A stretch of DNA of 27,560 nt from Priapulus caudatus (lineage: Eukaryota > Priapulida > Priapulimorpha > Priapulimorphida > Priapulidae): assembly GCF_000485595.1 (NCBI RefSeq), contig NW_014577747.1:78563-106122 (forward strand). The letters run 5' to 3'. Under the pieces are notes generated by a model. The model was not told where the DNA came from and made no database searches. It worked only from the letters and a program-made list of their open reading frames with translations. Of the stretch, positions 1-13,100 are shown in pieces (the first letter of the stretch is position 1; each line of letters opens with the position of its first letter). A program made the translations under genes and the position numbers.

Positions 1-380
1 GGAATGGATATGCTGTGCAGGGTGGAATGAATACGCTGCGCAGGGTAGAATGGATACGCTGTGCAGGGTGGAATGAATACGCTGCGCAGGGTAGAATGGA
101 TACGCTGTGCAGGGTGGAATGGATACGATGTGCAGGGTGGAATGGTTACGCTGTGCAGGGTAGACACACAACACATGACGAGCGTGTGGCAGAGACTGTG
201 TGCAGTGTAGAATCGTTTTGGTGCGCAGGGTAGGATAGATACGCTGTGCATGGTAGACACGTGACACACGTTGCTAGAGGTCAGCATATGACGAGCGTGT
301 GTCAGCCAGGTGAGATAGTGCCATAGTGGTGCAGGGTAGGATGGAATCAGTGCGCGCAGGGTAGGATGGATACGTTGTGC
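1..380. repeat. 23-bp minisatellite (edge of array)
   Basis: Exact 23-bp period for the first seven units, 1 to about 160 (GGAATGGATACGCTGTGCAG plus GGT, with TAGAAT/TGGAAT and TGT/TGC variants). More degenerate units run to about 380. The array continues left out of the window. The same unit recurs at 7186-8700 in the noisy block. Open frames across it are artefacts. It lies 3' of EXOC4 exon 9. Confidence 0.95.
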
Positions 381-475
381 AAGGTAGCATAGACGGAAGG
401 CAGGGCTGATGCAGCAGTCAGACGACCGATATGATGCAGTAGAAAGTTGGTACCGTGAACAGCTATGAAAAGTAA

Positions 476-705
476 GATAGGAGGGTAGACAGGTAAACAC
501 CTGTGAAAAGTGGGATCGGAGGCAGGGCAGACTGGAAAACACCTGTGCAAAGCGGGATAGGAGGCAGGGCAAACAGATAAACACCTGGGAAAATTAGGAT
601 AGGAGGCAGGGTAGACAGGTAAACACCTGCGAAAAGTGGGATCGGAGGCAGGGCAGACCGGAAAACACCTGTGAAAATTGGGATCGGAGGCCGGGAAGGT
701 AGGGA
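476..705. repeat. 42-bp minisatellite
   Basis: About five units with an exact 42-bp period; GGAGGC starts at 518, 560, 602, 644 and 686. Because 42 is a multiple of three, the minus strand stays open in more than one frame and yields 14-residue peptide repeats. Both frames being open, the lack of splice context and the position in an intron argue against coding. Confidence 0.95.
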
Positions 706-967
706 AACAGACTGACAGAGCAGATGACACACACATGTACGTTTTTACTAACATGTGAAATGTGATGAAATGCCAAAACCTATCAAGCTAATTACCATTG
801 AAAGCTTTCAATGAGACTCTACTTAGACACTGCAAATATCTGACTCTCCAGCATTATTTAATGTGATTCGTTCTGCTGATTATTGCATATGGCACTTTTG
901 AATTAATATAACTATCATGTCGCTCCTGGGTGGTGACCAGCTGGTTTCACATTAAGACTTCCCTCAC

Positions 968-1155
968 TGAAATCTTCATGCCAATTACCTCCACTGCATC
1001 TGGCAGTTTGCCAAGCACGTTCAGAGACTCTACGAGGATTGCCATAAAGTGACCGCTATTCTCCTCCGGGTTCATCTCGTGTAGATCTTCGCAGATGGCG
1101 CTGGTGTTGCGGTCGGCAGCGGGCGGCGGCGACGGAACCTCCAGCGCACGTGAGC
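968..1155 (-). CDS. EXOC4: EXOC4 exon 9, clean copy
   Basis: A 188-bp exon entered in phase 1 (acceptor TGTGACAG). It reads a Pro/Ala-rich start, then [20 protein letters not shown] and [20 protein letters not shown]. This matches the Sec8 segment DLELDPEEN...LFMGIL. I place the donor at GTGAGG (967) after MKIS, phase 0; GTAATT nine codons earlier is an alternative. The expected continuation with the LLLELLELLF-type segment is not found nearby. Its noisy copy begins at about 9587 and is interrupted by a 1.45-kb insert. Confidence 0.9.
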
Positions 1156-4100
1156 CTGTCACACAACAATGACCGATGGACAGTTAACAGCTGGACACAG
1201 ATCCACATCAACACATCCAATATATATAACGCTAAGCAGCACAGCAGGCAGGGAAACAATACAAACCTCCGCATTTGTGCATTGAGCAATCAAATACTTT
1301 TGCATCAAAGACATAAAATACATAAACTAACATAAATATGCAATAAACAATTATGCAATCAATGTTCAATGTGCAATCAATCAAACAATATGAAATCAAT
1401 ATTTCTGCATCAAAGACATAAAATACATAAAATACCATACATATGCAATAAACAATACGAAAAACCTCTACACTGATGTACTATGTGCAGATGTGTGTTC
1501 CTATCAAACGCACAGGTGAATTACATAAAATACTACAGAGATACAATAAACAATACGAAAATCTCCACATTGGTGCATCACACGTGTTCCTATCGACCAC
1601 ACAGGTAATCGTAGGTAACATTACACTGCTGATCGTGAGTTCGCGGCCGAGCATACACGTGGAGACGCGAGGCACGTGGTCTCGGCGAGGCAGGAGACTC
1701 ACGTGAGTGTGAGCGGCGATGGGTCGGCATCGACGGGCGTCCGAGACCCGAGACATCGAGGCGCGACGGCGTGCCCAGCGCGGAGCCGAGGATGGACGCT
1801 GACACGCCCGTCGCCTTGACCGCGGCGAGGCCGTGCTGACCGTAGCGTGCTGACCCCTGGCGGCGGAAGCTGCGCACGATGTCGCTCGTACTTCGGATGT
1901 ACAGATGTTTGTGGAGCTCCTCGACTAGTTCGCGATGCAGCTTCTACACAAGAGCATGCAACGACAACGACGCCTGTTATCCTGTTATCGCTGCGGGGTT
2001 CTATGTCTCGATAATGGCGGGACATCATGTGAGAAGTATTATAATATATCGTAGCATATATATTATTGCTAGTTATTTTACGTAGCTTCCATAGAGGATA
2101 CGAGTGTCAGCTACTCATCTGGTTTCTGCTGGTATAAACTAGAAAGTACAAAAATAACAACAACAACAACAACAAAAACCTACTACACACCGACTCAAGC
2201 TTCTCACACACGAACATGCTCACGTACGCACACACGCACGAACGAATGCACACAGGCCCACATGTACACACACACACACACGCATCCACACATGCATGCA
2301 AACAGGCATGCAAACAGGCATGCACGCATGCATGTACGCAGGAACACACACACATGCCCAAAAGAATGCACACACGCACGAACGAATGCACACATGCACA
2401 AATAAAGCACACATGTATGCACACACACATGCACAAATAAAGCACACATGTATGCACACACACATGCACAAATAAAGCACACATGTATGCACACACACAC
2501 ATGCATGCGTGCACACACTAACCGCCTTCTTGTCTTGCAGCTCTAGTCTAAGGTCGTGCAATCCATCCACCTCACTCAGGTCTTCCTCCAGCCTTGCCAC
2601 TACAACCACAGAGAATACACCATCTTATACCAGACTGTCTATCTCATCAACTCCTGCACTACGAAATCATTGCCTCATCAAATCAAATCGTGGACAGTTC
2701 CTTGAGGCTCTTAGTGCCCCAATATATCATACTGCTCATCCCAGGAAGGAGTTTTGTCGGTTGTGACTCTACGGGGGATCTTCCTCGACAGCAGATGAAG
2801 AAGAAAGATGGAGGTTCTGCCGTGGATTCTCGGCCGTACTCACATGCGCTGACCAGCTCCTCACTGGCATGCAGGTAGTGCTTCTTGCTCATGTAAGCAT
2901 GCAGCCGCTGAGGAACCTCCTTCACCTGGTCTCTGCGGAACACCGAGGCAGCAAATTAGAAACCAGTCGAGTCATAATCTTCTCATGTTGCGATTTTTTA
3001 ACAACCACCAACATCTTAATTTATTAATTATATTAGTTAATTGAATTTATTATAAAGACACAGCACTGATACTGTGTACAGTTGGTGCAGATGAAGAATC
3101 CAGCACAACCAATTACTATACCCTTGGAAATACCTCGTATTACCATCTACGTCTATCATCAGAAACAAAATAAAATGTGTGCACATCTACTGCACTCGTT
3201 CCTCGAAAAAATCCTCCTTTATATATGATCGATTCATCACCGACGCAGTGCATTTCAGAATAGCAAAATCATATGGACAATAAGCTTACATCTGTTATGT
3301 GCTTTAGTGTGTTTATGAGTGAGCTGTTGTCTTAGTCTTTAAGTGTCAAATGTTATGTGCTCCAGTGCCCATGTTTTTTATACACCAAGTGTGACCTATT
3401 AAGTGGCTGAACGCTTAAGTGTCAGTTGTTATGTCTGAGCACATCAGTGTCAGCTGTTAAAGCCTCACAATGCGCATCCAAACGCTAATTTCTACAGTAC
3501 TAGACTAGCAAATACTTCGTGGCATGAATAATCACACTACCTTATGACAAAATAAACTCTAGTGCTTCCCATTTCACTGCGCGTTGTCTTATAAAAGGTA
3601 TTTGAAAATATCTCCACTGTTGTTCAAATTCTCCGATGTTGTTGACACGTTTGCATTGCTCTGCCAGGCAACCGTCCAGCGGGTGTAGCAAAGATTTCTA
3701 CGGCCCGTGCTAGCGCAATGTTCGCGCTGTTAGCGATATCAAGCCTAAAATCAATACGTTATTTTCACGTTTATTACGCTGCCTATAAATACTTTCTTAA
3801 TAGTCTTTGATGTTACATATACAGCAGTTCACAATAATTGTTATTGTTATTATTATTATTACATATTTAATGACTGTACTGTTTTAAAAATAAGACCAGG
3901 AGCTTGCAAGTTCCCTACCATCAGAAGGTTAAAACAGTTGACTGCTCACACTGTACGACACGATTCGCTACGAATTTGCATGCAGAAAATTTTAGGTTTC
4001 TAGACGTGATTTGCTCCAATCCATAAACAAGAAATTTAGTTCTAGATGCTAATATTACCACAGATAAATACGTATATGTTATTGAGTATTACCGGTAATG

Positions 4101-7100
4101 TTTTTGGCAAAAGAGCGATCATGTCACGAAAAATAGTGGTGGGTATACTTAAAATCACGTGTGGAATTCCTAAAGACTGGGCAGTGTGCAGTCATTCACA
4201 CATCCAGCAGTTAATTAGCACAAAATAAAAAATGACCACCATATGTGCATCTATATGTGGAAAATTCAAAAAGAAAGGTTCATCATTACCTCATTTTCGT
4301 AAAAATATTACCACTGTAATATGGTCGTTAGTGAGCCAATAAGTTACCTAGATGCAGTGTGAAATATGTGTACCTAAGAAATCTGTTTAAGTCTTCGTCC
4401 TTAGCCCAGTTAGCACTGATCACTCTCTTCTCTTCAGAATCAGGCTGCACTATGTCTCTGCAACACAATTGCGATGAGTGACTAAAATGAATATGTAATA
4501 TCAAGAGCTAATAATACCTATATTAGCTCTTGATAATATGCTGATAAACACATACAACAGGCATCGTATATTTTCTATCTGCAAGGCCTACTCAATGTTC
4601 CTGTACCACTACACGTTTGCATATCCACCTCCTTCCTAGCCTGTCTGGCCAATTAAATATATAAATAAAATTTAGAAAGAAAGGTTTGTAGCCTGACGAA
4701 GAGAGACACGTGAAAGCTTACATTTAAGAGAAAAGATACCGTATATTTCCACTTTACATATTCATACAGATATTCATCTATGTTTTACGTTCAGCGATTA
4801 GATTGAACATTACCTATATGAGGCCTGGCATATCTCCTTGTAGTCTTTCAGGATGGTCACAATCATTGTGAGAAACTGTTCAGCGTAGAGGGGTAAGTCC
4901 TGGGCAAGCTGCCTCAGTTCCTCCACACACTGATGAATCGTGATTGCACTCTACATAGAAATATGCACACATCACCATGCTAGCAGAAACTGGCCACTCC
5001 ACATATAATACAGTATTACTACTCTATTGCAGGGAGATACGTCTGGTACATATCCTTAGAAATGCACAGAAGATATATGCATATCACAGCTTTCACTTAT
5101 TCATTCACTCACTCACTCATTCATTCATTCCATGGTGATGTGTTTCATAGCGAGTCATGATTACAACGATGGTAATATACATGGTATACGTGCGCATGTA
5201 TTGTACTGCAAAGAATCTCAGGATAACTTTCAATAACAGAAATGGAATTATTCCTGATACAAATATGTTCGTTACTACCGCCGATCACAGCTACAGAGAT
5301 TGGGAATCGCAGGAGCAATCGCAAACTAGATTCCCCATTCATCTAGCGTCCATCTCTGCCGTTACTCTCACCTGAAGCACTGGTCGCTGCAGGTTCAGTG
5401 TTTTCAGTGTTTCATGATCAGTGTTCACTGCCTTCATTGCATCGCGAACTGACAACAGATGTGCAGAAGTTGTAGTAGAATACAGTGATACCACAAACAT
5501 ATGCAGATAATCATAGCATAATGACATTATAGCAAACACGTAACAATAATTAGTATGATATTATACGAAGTACATGTTCGCTGTGATAGTACACACAATG
5601 ACAGTGCTTTATATGGGTAACCATGCTAAACCTTTTTAGTACACAGGGAATACGAAAGTAATCCAAATGACATTTCATTAGCTGATTAATTTCCGAATAC
5701 ATAAACACATCATACTACATCTCGCTTCAACCTAGACCGACTACAAGCCGCACCAGTCCCACCTCGCTGACTACAGGTGGCGCCATCTGCAGCTCACTAA
5801 CTACAGGTGGCGCCATCTGCAGCTCACTAACTACAGGTGGCGCCACCGACGCTGCCACTTACTGCAGGTGGCGCTCTCGGCGCGGTGCGCCATGTCGCAC
5901 TGCACCTCTCCCATGAACACCTTCGTCACGTAGTCGGTGAGGAACTCGCGCAGCGTGCACGTGCCGCCGATGCCGTCCTCGACCTCGCGCACAAAGCGCA
6001 GCAGCGGTGTGAACACCACCGTCACGTGCGTGAGCGGCTGGCTCGCGCACACCAGCTCGTGGCGGCCCTCGGCCGGGCCGCCGCAGTCCGACGTATCGGC
6101 CGCCGCAGGGTGGCAGGCGGTGTGGCACAACACAAGGGGCGGAGAATAGTCGTCGCTTGCGGAGCGCGCCATAGGAGACCCGAGCCGAATTGCAAATCGC
6201 GCAGAAATCTCATGCTGATCGCGTGGCTCGACCCTCAAGCGGAACAGCGTGCGGCGGTACCCGCGCCGCGCGGACGCCAGGCCCCTCTTGCCGGGCGAAA
6301 GTGAGAAGATGCAGCAGATTTGCGCACGTTGTTGCTGGGTGTCAGAGCGAAACTGCGCAGGAGCGCGCGGTGGGATGGTGCTGCGATGCGTATCCATGTC
6401 GAGGTATTCGCGCAGGACCTCCTGCAAGCTGGAGGGGTGAGAGCAGTGGTGCGTGTTGGGATCAACATGTCGCCTGGAGCAGCTCGGCCTCTCTCTACTT
6501 TCTCTCTCTCTCTCTCTCTCCGCTCTCTGCTGCTCTCTCTCTCTCTCTCTCTCTCTCTGCGCCCATTCATCTTCTACCTCTCTTCGTACCGCCAATATAC
6601 ACATTTTTAAACTATCGAACTATACAATGTGATAACATTCATAATATATGATACATATATATATAATATATTATATATATATCATTGTATATATAATGTA
6701 ATGAAAATAAGACAAAATTCTAAATATAAATGATAAATAAGTAACCCCAATCCATCGGACCAAAGGCACAGGCACACGTCATGCAGTACTCACCAACTGA
6801 CTGTATCTTCGGACGACACACTCCCGCCAACCGTGTTAGAACTGGCGGTCGGCCCCGACACCGCATCCGCGCCCTCAGAAAAACAACAAAGGGAGTCAGT
6901 CGGTCGCGGCGGACGCGCGCACTGCTGACCGAGCAGGGACGTGTGCGCGCGCCGACACGCAGCGGAATCCGCGGGAGACCGAGCTCGAGGAGAAGCGCGA
7001 GAGGAGGCGGGGGCTCAGTGGGAATGCCCACCGTCACGGCAGGTATACGCAGTCCAACAACTGCTTTTCGCGCCGCCGCGTTCACATCGATCTGCAAATT

Positions 7101-10100
7101 ATCGCCTCCACGCGCTCTGTTATCTCCTTCACACACACAGCAAGCAAGTAACAGGGCGGATTAGACCACGTACGGCAGGGCTAGAATGGAACGCTGTGCA
7201 AGGTTGTGAATGGATACGACCTGTGCAGAGGTAAGAAAATGAGATCCATGTCAGAGGTTAACAAATGATTACGCGTTGATCAGCGGGTGAGAATGGATGC
7301 TCTGTGAAGAGTGGAACAAACCAACAAAAACAAAAATGGCAATAAAAAAAATTAGCGACTGCGCAGCAGGTAAAAATGATATACGCTGATGCAAGCGGTG
7401 AGATGGAATACGCTGCCGAGAGGTGGGAAAAGGATGCGCTGATGCCAAGAGGTGGAATGGATGCGCTGTCAGGTAGGAATGGATACGCTGAGACAGAAGG
7501 TGGAATGGATGTGACTGCCCGCAGGGTGGAGATGGAATGCGCATGTTATTATTTTTTTTCAATCAAGCAGAAAGGTTAGAATGGAATACGTGTAGCAGCG
7601 GGGAAATGGTATGCGCTGTGCAGGGTTTGAAATGGAGCGCTGATGCAGGGAATGGAACTTGAGATACGGCTGTGCAGGGTGGAATTGGATACGCGCTGCA
7701 GGTGGAATGGCATAACGCTGTGCAGATGTGGAATTGAATTACGCTGCGTACGGGTTAGAAGGAATACGATGCGCCAGGGTAGGAGATGGATACGATGTGA
7801 CGAGGTTGGATGAGATGCGACTGAAGGCAGGTGAAATCGGATCGTGCGCAGAAAGGTGGAATGGGATACGCTGCGCAGGTGGGAATGATGCGCTGATGCA
7901 GGGGTATGGAAATGATAGATGCGCATGGGCAGAGGTGGAATGGATTTTTCGCTGTGACAGCGGTGAATGGGATTGCTGCGCAGGGTGGAATGGAGATATG
8001 CGAAGACTGCGCCAGAGGTAGACATGGAGTACGCTGTGACAGGAGTGGAATGATGCGGACTGTGCAAGGGTGGAATGGTGATGCGATGATGCAGCGTGGA
8101 AATGGATGCGCGGATGCAGGTGGATGGATACGCTGATTGAGAGCTGAATGGATACCGCTGTGCCAGCAGTTGGAATGGATACGCTGTGCAGAAAGGCTGG
8201 AATGGAATACGGCTGGCAGGGTAGGAATGGATACGCACTGATGCAGGGTGGAATGGATACGGATTGTCAGGGTGGACGATGGATGCGAATGCGCACAGGT
8301 GAATGGATTAGCGCTGCGACAAGGTGGAAAATGGATACGGCTGATGCAGGGCGCTTGAATTTGAATACGACCTTGCGCAGAAACCAGCGGTGAAGATAGA
8401 ATCGCTGTATGCAAGGAGTGGAATGGATATGCTGTGCAGGGTGGAATGAAATACGGGCTGCGCAAGGCACTAGAGAATGGTGATACGCTGTGCATGGTGA
8501 CGAATAGAATACGGCTGCGCAGGGTAGAAAATGGAATTACGCTGTGAGGGATGAATGGATACGATGTGCAGGGTGGAAAATGGTACGCTGTGCATAGAAC
8601 AGGTAGACACAACAACACATGCACGAACAGCGTTGTGGCCAGAGACAGATGTGCCAGATGTAGAATCGTATTTGTGTGCAGAGTAGAATAGAATACGCTG
8701 TGACAATGAGCGACCCCTCCCCGCCACAAAACAAAAACACAACACGAAATAACGACCCTCCGCGATCAATCACCCGCCACAACCTACAAAAATCAAAAAT
8801 ACTAAAACCAAAACAATAAAAATGTAGACAGTGGCACAAGTGCTAGCAGGTCAGATATGACGGACATTATGTGTCAGCCAGGTGTGAGATAGTGCCATAG
8901 TGGTGACAGGGATAGGATGGAACTCACGTGAGCGGCGCAGGTGGATGGATACGGTTGTGCAAAGTAGCATTTAGACGAGAAGAGGGCTGCATGCAGAGTG
9001 AGAAAACGACGACCGATATGATGCAGTAGAAGTTGGTACCGTTAAACAAGATATGAAAAAGTAGATAGAGAGGCCGTAGACGGTAAACACTGTGAAAAAG
9101 TGGCATCGGAGGCAGGCAGCAGCACTGAGAAAACACGCTGCAAGCGGCGATAGAGAGGCAGGGCAAGCAAACAATAAACACACTGAAAGAGAATATTAGG
9201 ACTAGGAGGCAGGGTAGAACAGAGTAACACCCTGCGAAAAGTGGAGATCGGAGCAAGTGCAACCGCAGAAAAACTCGTGAAAAATTGGGGATCGGAAGGC
9301 CGGGAAGTTTAGGGAAACAGATGACCAGAGCAGATGACACACACATGTACTTTTTACTCATGTGAAACTGTGATGAATGCCAACAACCTAATCAAGCTTA
9401 ATTACCATTTAAAAGCTATTCAATGAGACGTCTACGTTAAGTCAAATGAAATAATTGACTCTCAGCATTATTTAATCATGGATTCGTTCTGCCTGATTAT
9501 TGCCATATGGCACTTTTGAATTAATATAACTAATATGTCGATCCTGGGTGAAGTGACCAGCTGGCTTTCACATTAGACTCTCCTCAAGCTGAAATCTTCA
9601 TGCCAATTACTCCCACCGTAGCAATCGTGCGTTTGCCTAAGCCGTCAGAGACTCTAACGAGAGATTGCCATAAAAAGTGACCGCGATATCCTCCGGGTTC
9701 ATCTAGTGTAAGATCTTACGCAGAAGGGCGCTGTGTGTGCCGGTCAGGCAGCGCGAGCCTAAGCGGAAGCAGGACGAACCTACCACCAAGCACAACCCAC
9801 CCCCCACCCAACGCCGAAGAACACCCCAAAACCCATCCCGGGACCCACTCCCCCTCCTAGCCGACCCCCTCCCCCCCCCTCATACGCCCGACCCTCCCCT
9901 TCGTGCGACCACCCTCCCCTCCACGCCACCACCCCTCACCCCTACTACGCGTGGACTTCGGGCTAGTTTTCATTGCACCCGGTGAGTGGACCCGCGCCCG
10001 CCGGTAGCACACGGAGAAAATAAAGCCACCCGGATATTGTCTTCCTGATAATACACCTTTGCTAACCAGAAATCGAATGCCAAAGTAATAGTTGATATAT

Positions 10101-13100
10101 TGACATGCTGGGTTGGCTGACCTGATGATATCATAGGATGCACACGTGCACGCTACTATACCCTTCCCCCGAAAGTTGCACTCCTTCCTTATCCCTAGTA
10201 CTGAAGCTAGACGCTCCCCCACCAAATTCTGGGCTAGCCATATACGCTAGTGTATTAACATAACGCCGCGATATAAATTTAAGAACAACAGCAGCGCCCA
10301 CGGTTTAGATTCTCCATTGTATTACCGTCTATATGCTTATATTCCGTTTACCAATGCCCGTAACAGCAAAATTCGACAGGCATCAAAGGACAGCACAAAG
10401 CACCACAGGTTAGATTTGTGCGTCAGAAAAGCCAAGACGGACGGCAGCGTATGTCAGCCAAGCTTGCTGCAGCCACCTGCCTCTTAACCAAACGGAAAAC
10501 TATATTGTTATAAACACGACAAGTTTTGGATACACAGCAAACCAATTCGCTGTAATTACAAGGCCCAATCTACTTCTTTTGCACAACCTAATCTCACACG
10601 CTTTCCTCTCTGCAGATAGTTACTCGAAAATTATTACATGACAGGATGTATTACTTTTCTATGGTTAATACAAATAAACAAAAATAATTAATTGTCGAGT
10701 AAGTGATAGCAGCATCTTAATTTATCAGCAAGTATTATTATCATTAATATTAACTAGCTATTATTGTTATGTTGTTACAATTTTTGTTGCTGACTGCTGT
10801 TGCTCAGTTGATGTCTTTCTGTTGCTGCTCGTTTTTTCTAATACTTAGTTATTCTAAAGTTAAACTTGTATCTATAAACGTTAGTACGCCAATACTTAAC
10901 CTTACACGCAGGTGCGCACCAGTGACTGCAATGAGGAAGGCCGCAAATGCCGTCTGACGTTACCCTCTCTCTCTCGTCTACCTCCCTCGCCAGAACGCCG
11001 AAGAAAGATTAGCAGCGTTATCGTTGACTGGACGGCCCTCCACATGCATGATATGAACCCTCGAGGCAAGCAAAGGACACACCAGCTGCAGCAGCAGCCA
11101 GTGCACGACACCGCATGCAATTGCGGGGAACTGCAGCTACCCTGGAGCGCCTGCCACAGCCTGAACACGTGTTGTGCCTTATCACTCGAGGGATCTGCCA
11201 CAATCGCCACCCGCTTACGTTAAATGGACAGAGCCTATACGTAACGGCTCGATGGGCACACAGAATCCACGTCAACACCATCCAATATATATATACGCTA
11301 AAGCAGTACACTAGCAGGAGGGAAACATACAAAAACCTGTCCGCATTTGCTTGCATTGCAGAGCCAAGTAACTGATCACTAAACTTTTGGCATTCAAGCA
11401 TAAAATACATAAACTAAATAAATTTATGCAATAAAATGCCATTATTGCAATCCAATGTTCAAGTGCAACATCAAAGTCAAACAATATGGAGTACAGTCAG
11501 CTCTTATGATGGCATACATATAGAGACATAAATGACATAAAGAATAGCACCGTCAATACATACATGCTAATAAGACAAGTTTTCAGGATGAAGACCTGGC
11601 CATCATCCTGATGTTACTATGTGCGGATGATGTGAAGTGAAGAGGTGTTAAGCCTGAGTCAGAATCTGCAAATCAGAGCGTGATTGGTTCGAACATACAT
11701 AATTACTAATTAGAGACGCAGGAGGAGAATACAAATAGATCTCAAATGATGCCACCGAAGTTAGGATCGTCCCCAGATTTGCAGTCTGTATCCTGACTTA
11801 CAGTGCACTGTGTTTTATGCTGCTGCGTGTCTGTACACGACAGGTAAATCGAGAAGGGGGTAACATTACAGTCGTGCGCACTCTGGAGTCGTGACGTTCG
11901 TGGGTCGGGTGCATGGTATACCGAGCATTACACGTGGAGAGCGAAGGCCACGTCGGTTCGCGACTGATAGTTAGGCAGGCGAATCACGTTGAGTGTGTGT
12001 TGGCTACTGGTCCGCGATGGCGTCGGCACTCGCGTACGGGGCCGTCCGAGACCTTCAGCGACATTCGCCATGGCGTCAAAAGTATGTTAGCGACAAACGC
12101 AGACGGCGTGCCCAAAGCCCCGGAGCCGACCGCGAGGATGGACGATGAACGCACGTCGCTGTTGACAGCGGCGAGCCGTGCTGACCGTAGAGCGTGACTG
12201 ACCCCTGGCTCGTGCGGGAGCTGACCGCACGGATGGTTTTCTCGCTCGTATTCGGATGCTAACAGGTTGTTGTCGGAGTCCTCGGGACTAGTTCGACGGA
12301 TGTCAGGTTCTACCAAGCGAGTCATGGCAACGACAGATCGACGCATGTTCCATACCTGGTTATCGCGTGGCAGGGGCTTCTAAAGTGTCTCAGATAATGG
12401 CGGAGGACATCATTTGAGCAAGTAGTATAATATATCGTAAGCATATAATATATATTGCTAGTTATTTTACGTAGACTATTCCATAGGGATACGAATTGTC
12501 AGCTACTCATCTGGTTTCTGCTGTATAAACTTAGGGAAAGACAAAAATAACACAAACAACAACAACAAAAACCACTACACACCGACTCAAAGCTTTCTCA
12601 AACACGGAACAAATGCTCAAACGTACGCACAACACGCACGAACGAATGACACAGCGACCCACATGCTCTACATCTCACACGCACACAAGCTATCCACACA
12701 TGACCATGCAAACAAGGCAGCAAAACAGGCATTTCACGAAAAGCATGTACGCAGAGCGAACACACACAACATAGCCAACAGAATGACACAAGCGCACGAA
12801 GAATGCAACGATGACATAAGCAACACATGTATCGCCACAAACACAATGCAAAATAAGCAACATGTCATGACAACACAATGCACAAATAAAAGCCACATGT
12901 ATGAACACACACAACATGCACTGCGAGTGCACACACTAAGCGATTTTGTCTTGCTCAAGCTCTACGTTAAGGTCGATGAATCCAATCCACTTCGACTCAG
13001 TATATCCTTCCAGCTCTTGGACACTACAAACCACAGAGAATACACCATCATAATAACCAGACTGTACTATATCATATCAAACTCCTGCACTAACGAAAAT

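Noticed and set aside
347-754. Cys/Pro-rich minus-strand frames with 14-residue repeats
   Set aside because: Translation of the 42-bp minisatellite; several frames are open at once and no splice or start context exists.
2107-2609. Cys/Val/His-rich frames in the CA tract
   Set aside because: Low-complexity translations of CA repeats; only the part at 2523-2599 is a real exon (EXOC4 exon 7).
5831-6604. 257-codon minus-strand frame as a single independent gene
   Set aside because: It is an EXOC4 exon (6428-5863) extended into introns at both ends, including a GAGA-rich translation of the TC microsatellite.
6794-6850. KIQSV read in another frame as the Sec8 VWVKIQDV motif
   Set aside because: That frame leaves the exon in phase 1, which does not join to the next exon; the match is only a few residues.
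7755-8729. 324-codon minus-strand frame
   Set aside because: It runs through the 23-bp minisatellite in the noisy block; repetitive His/Pro/Ser composition, no domain, and not open in the clean counterpart.
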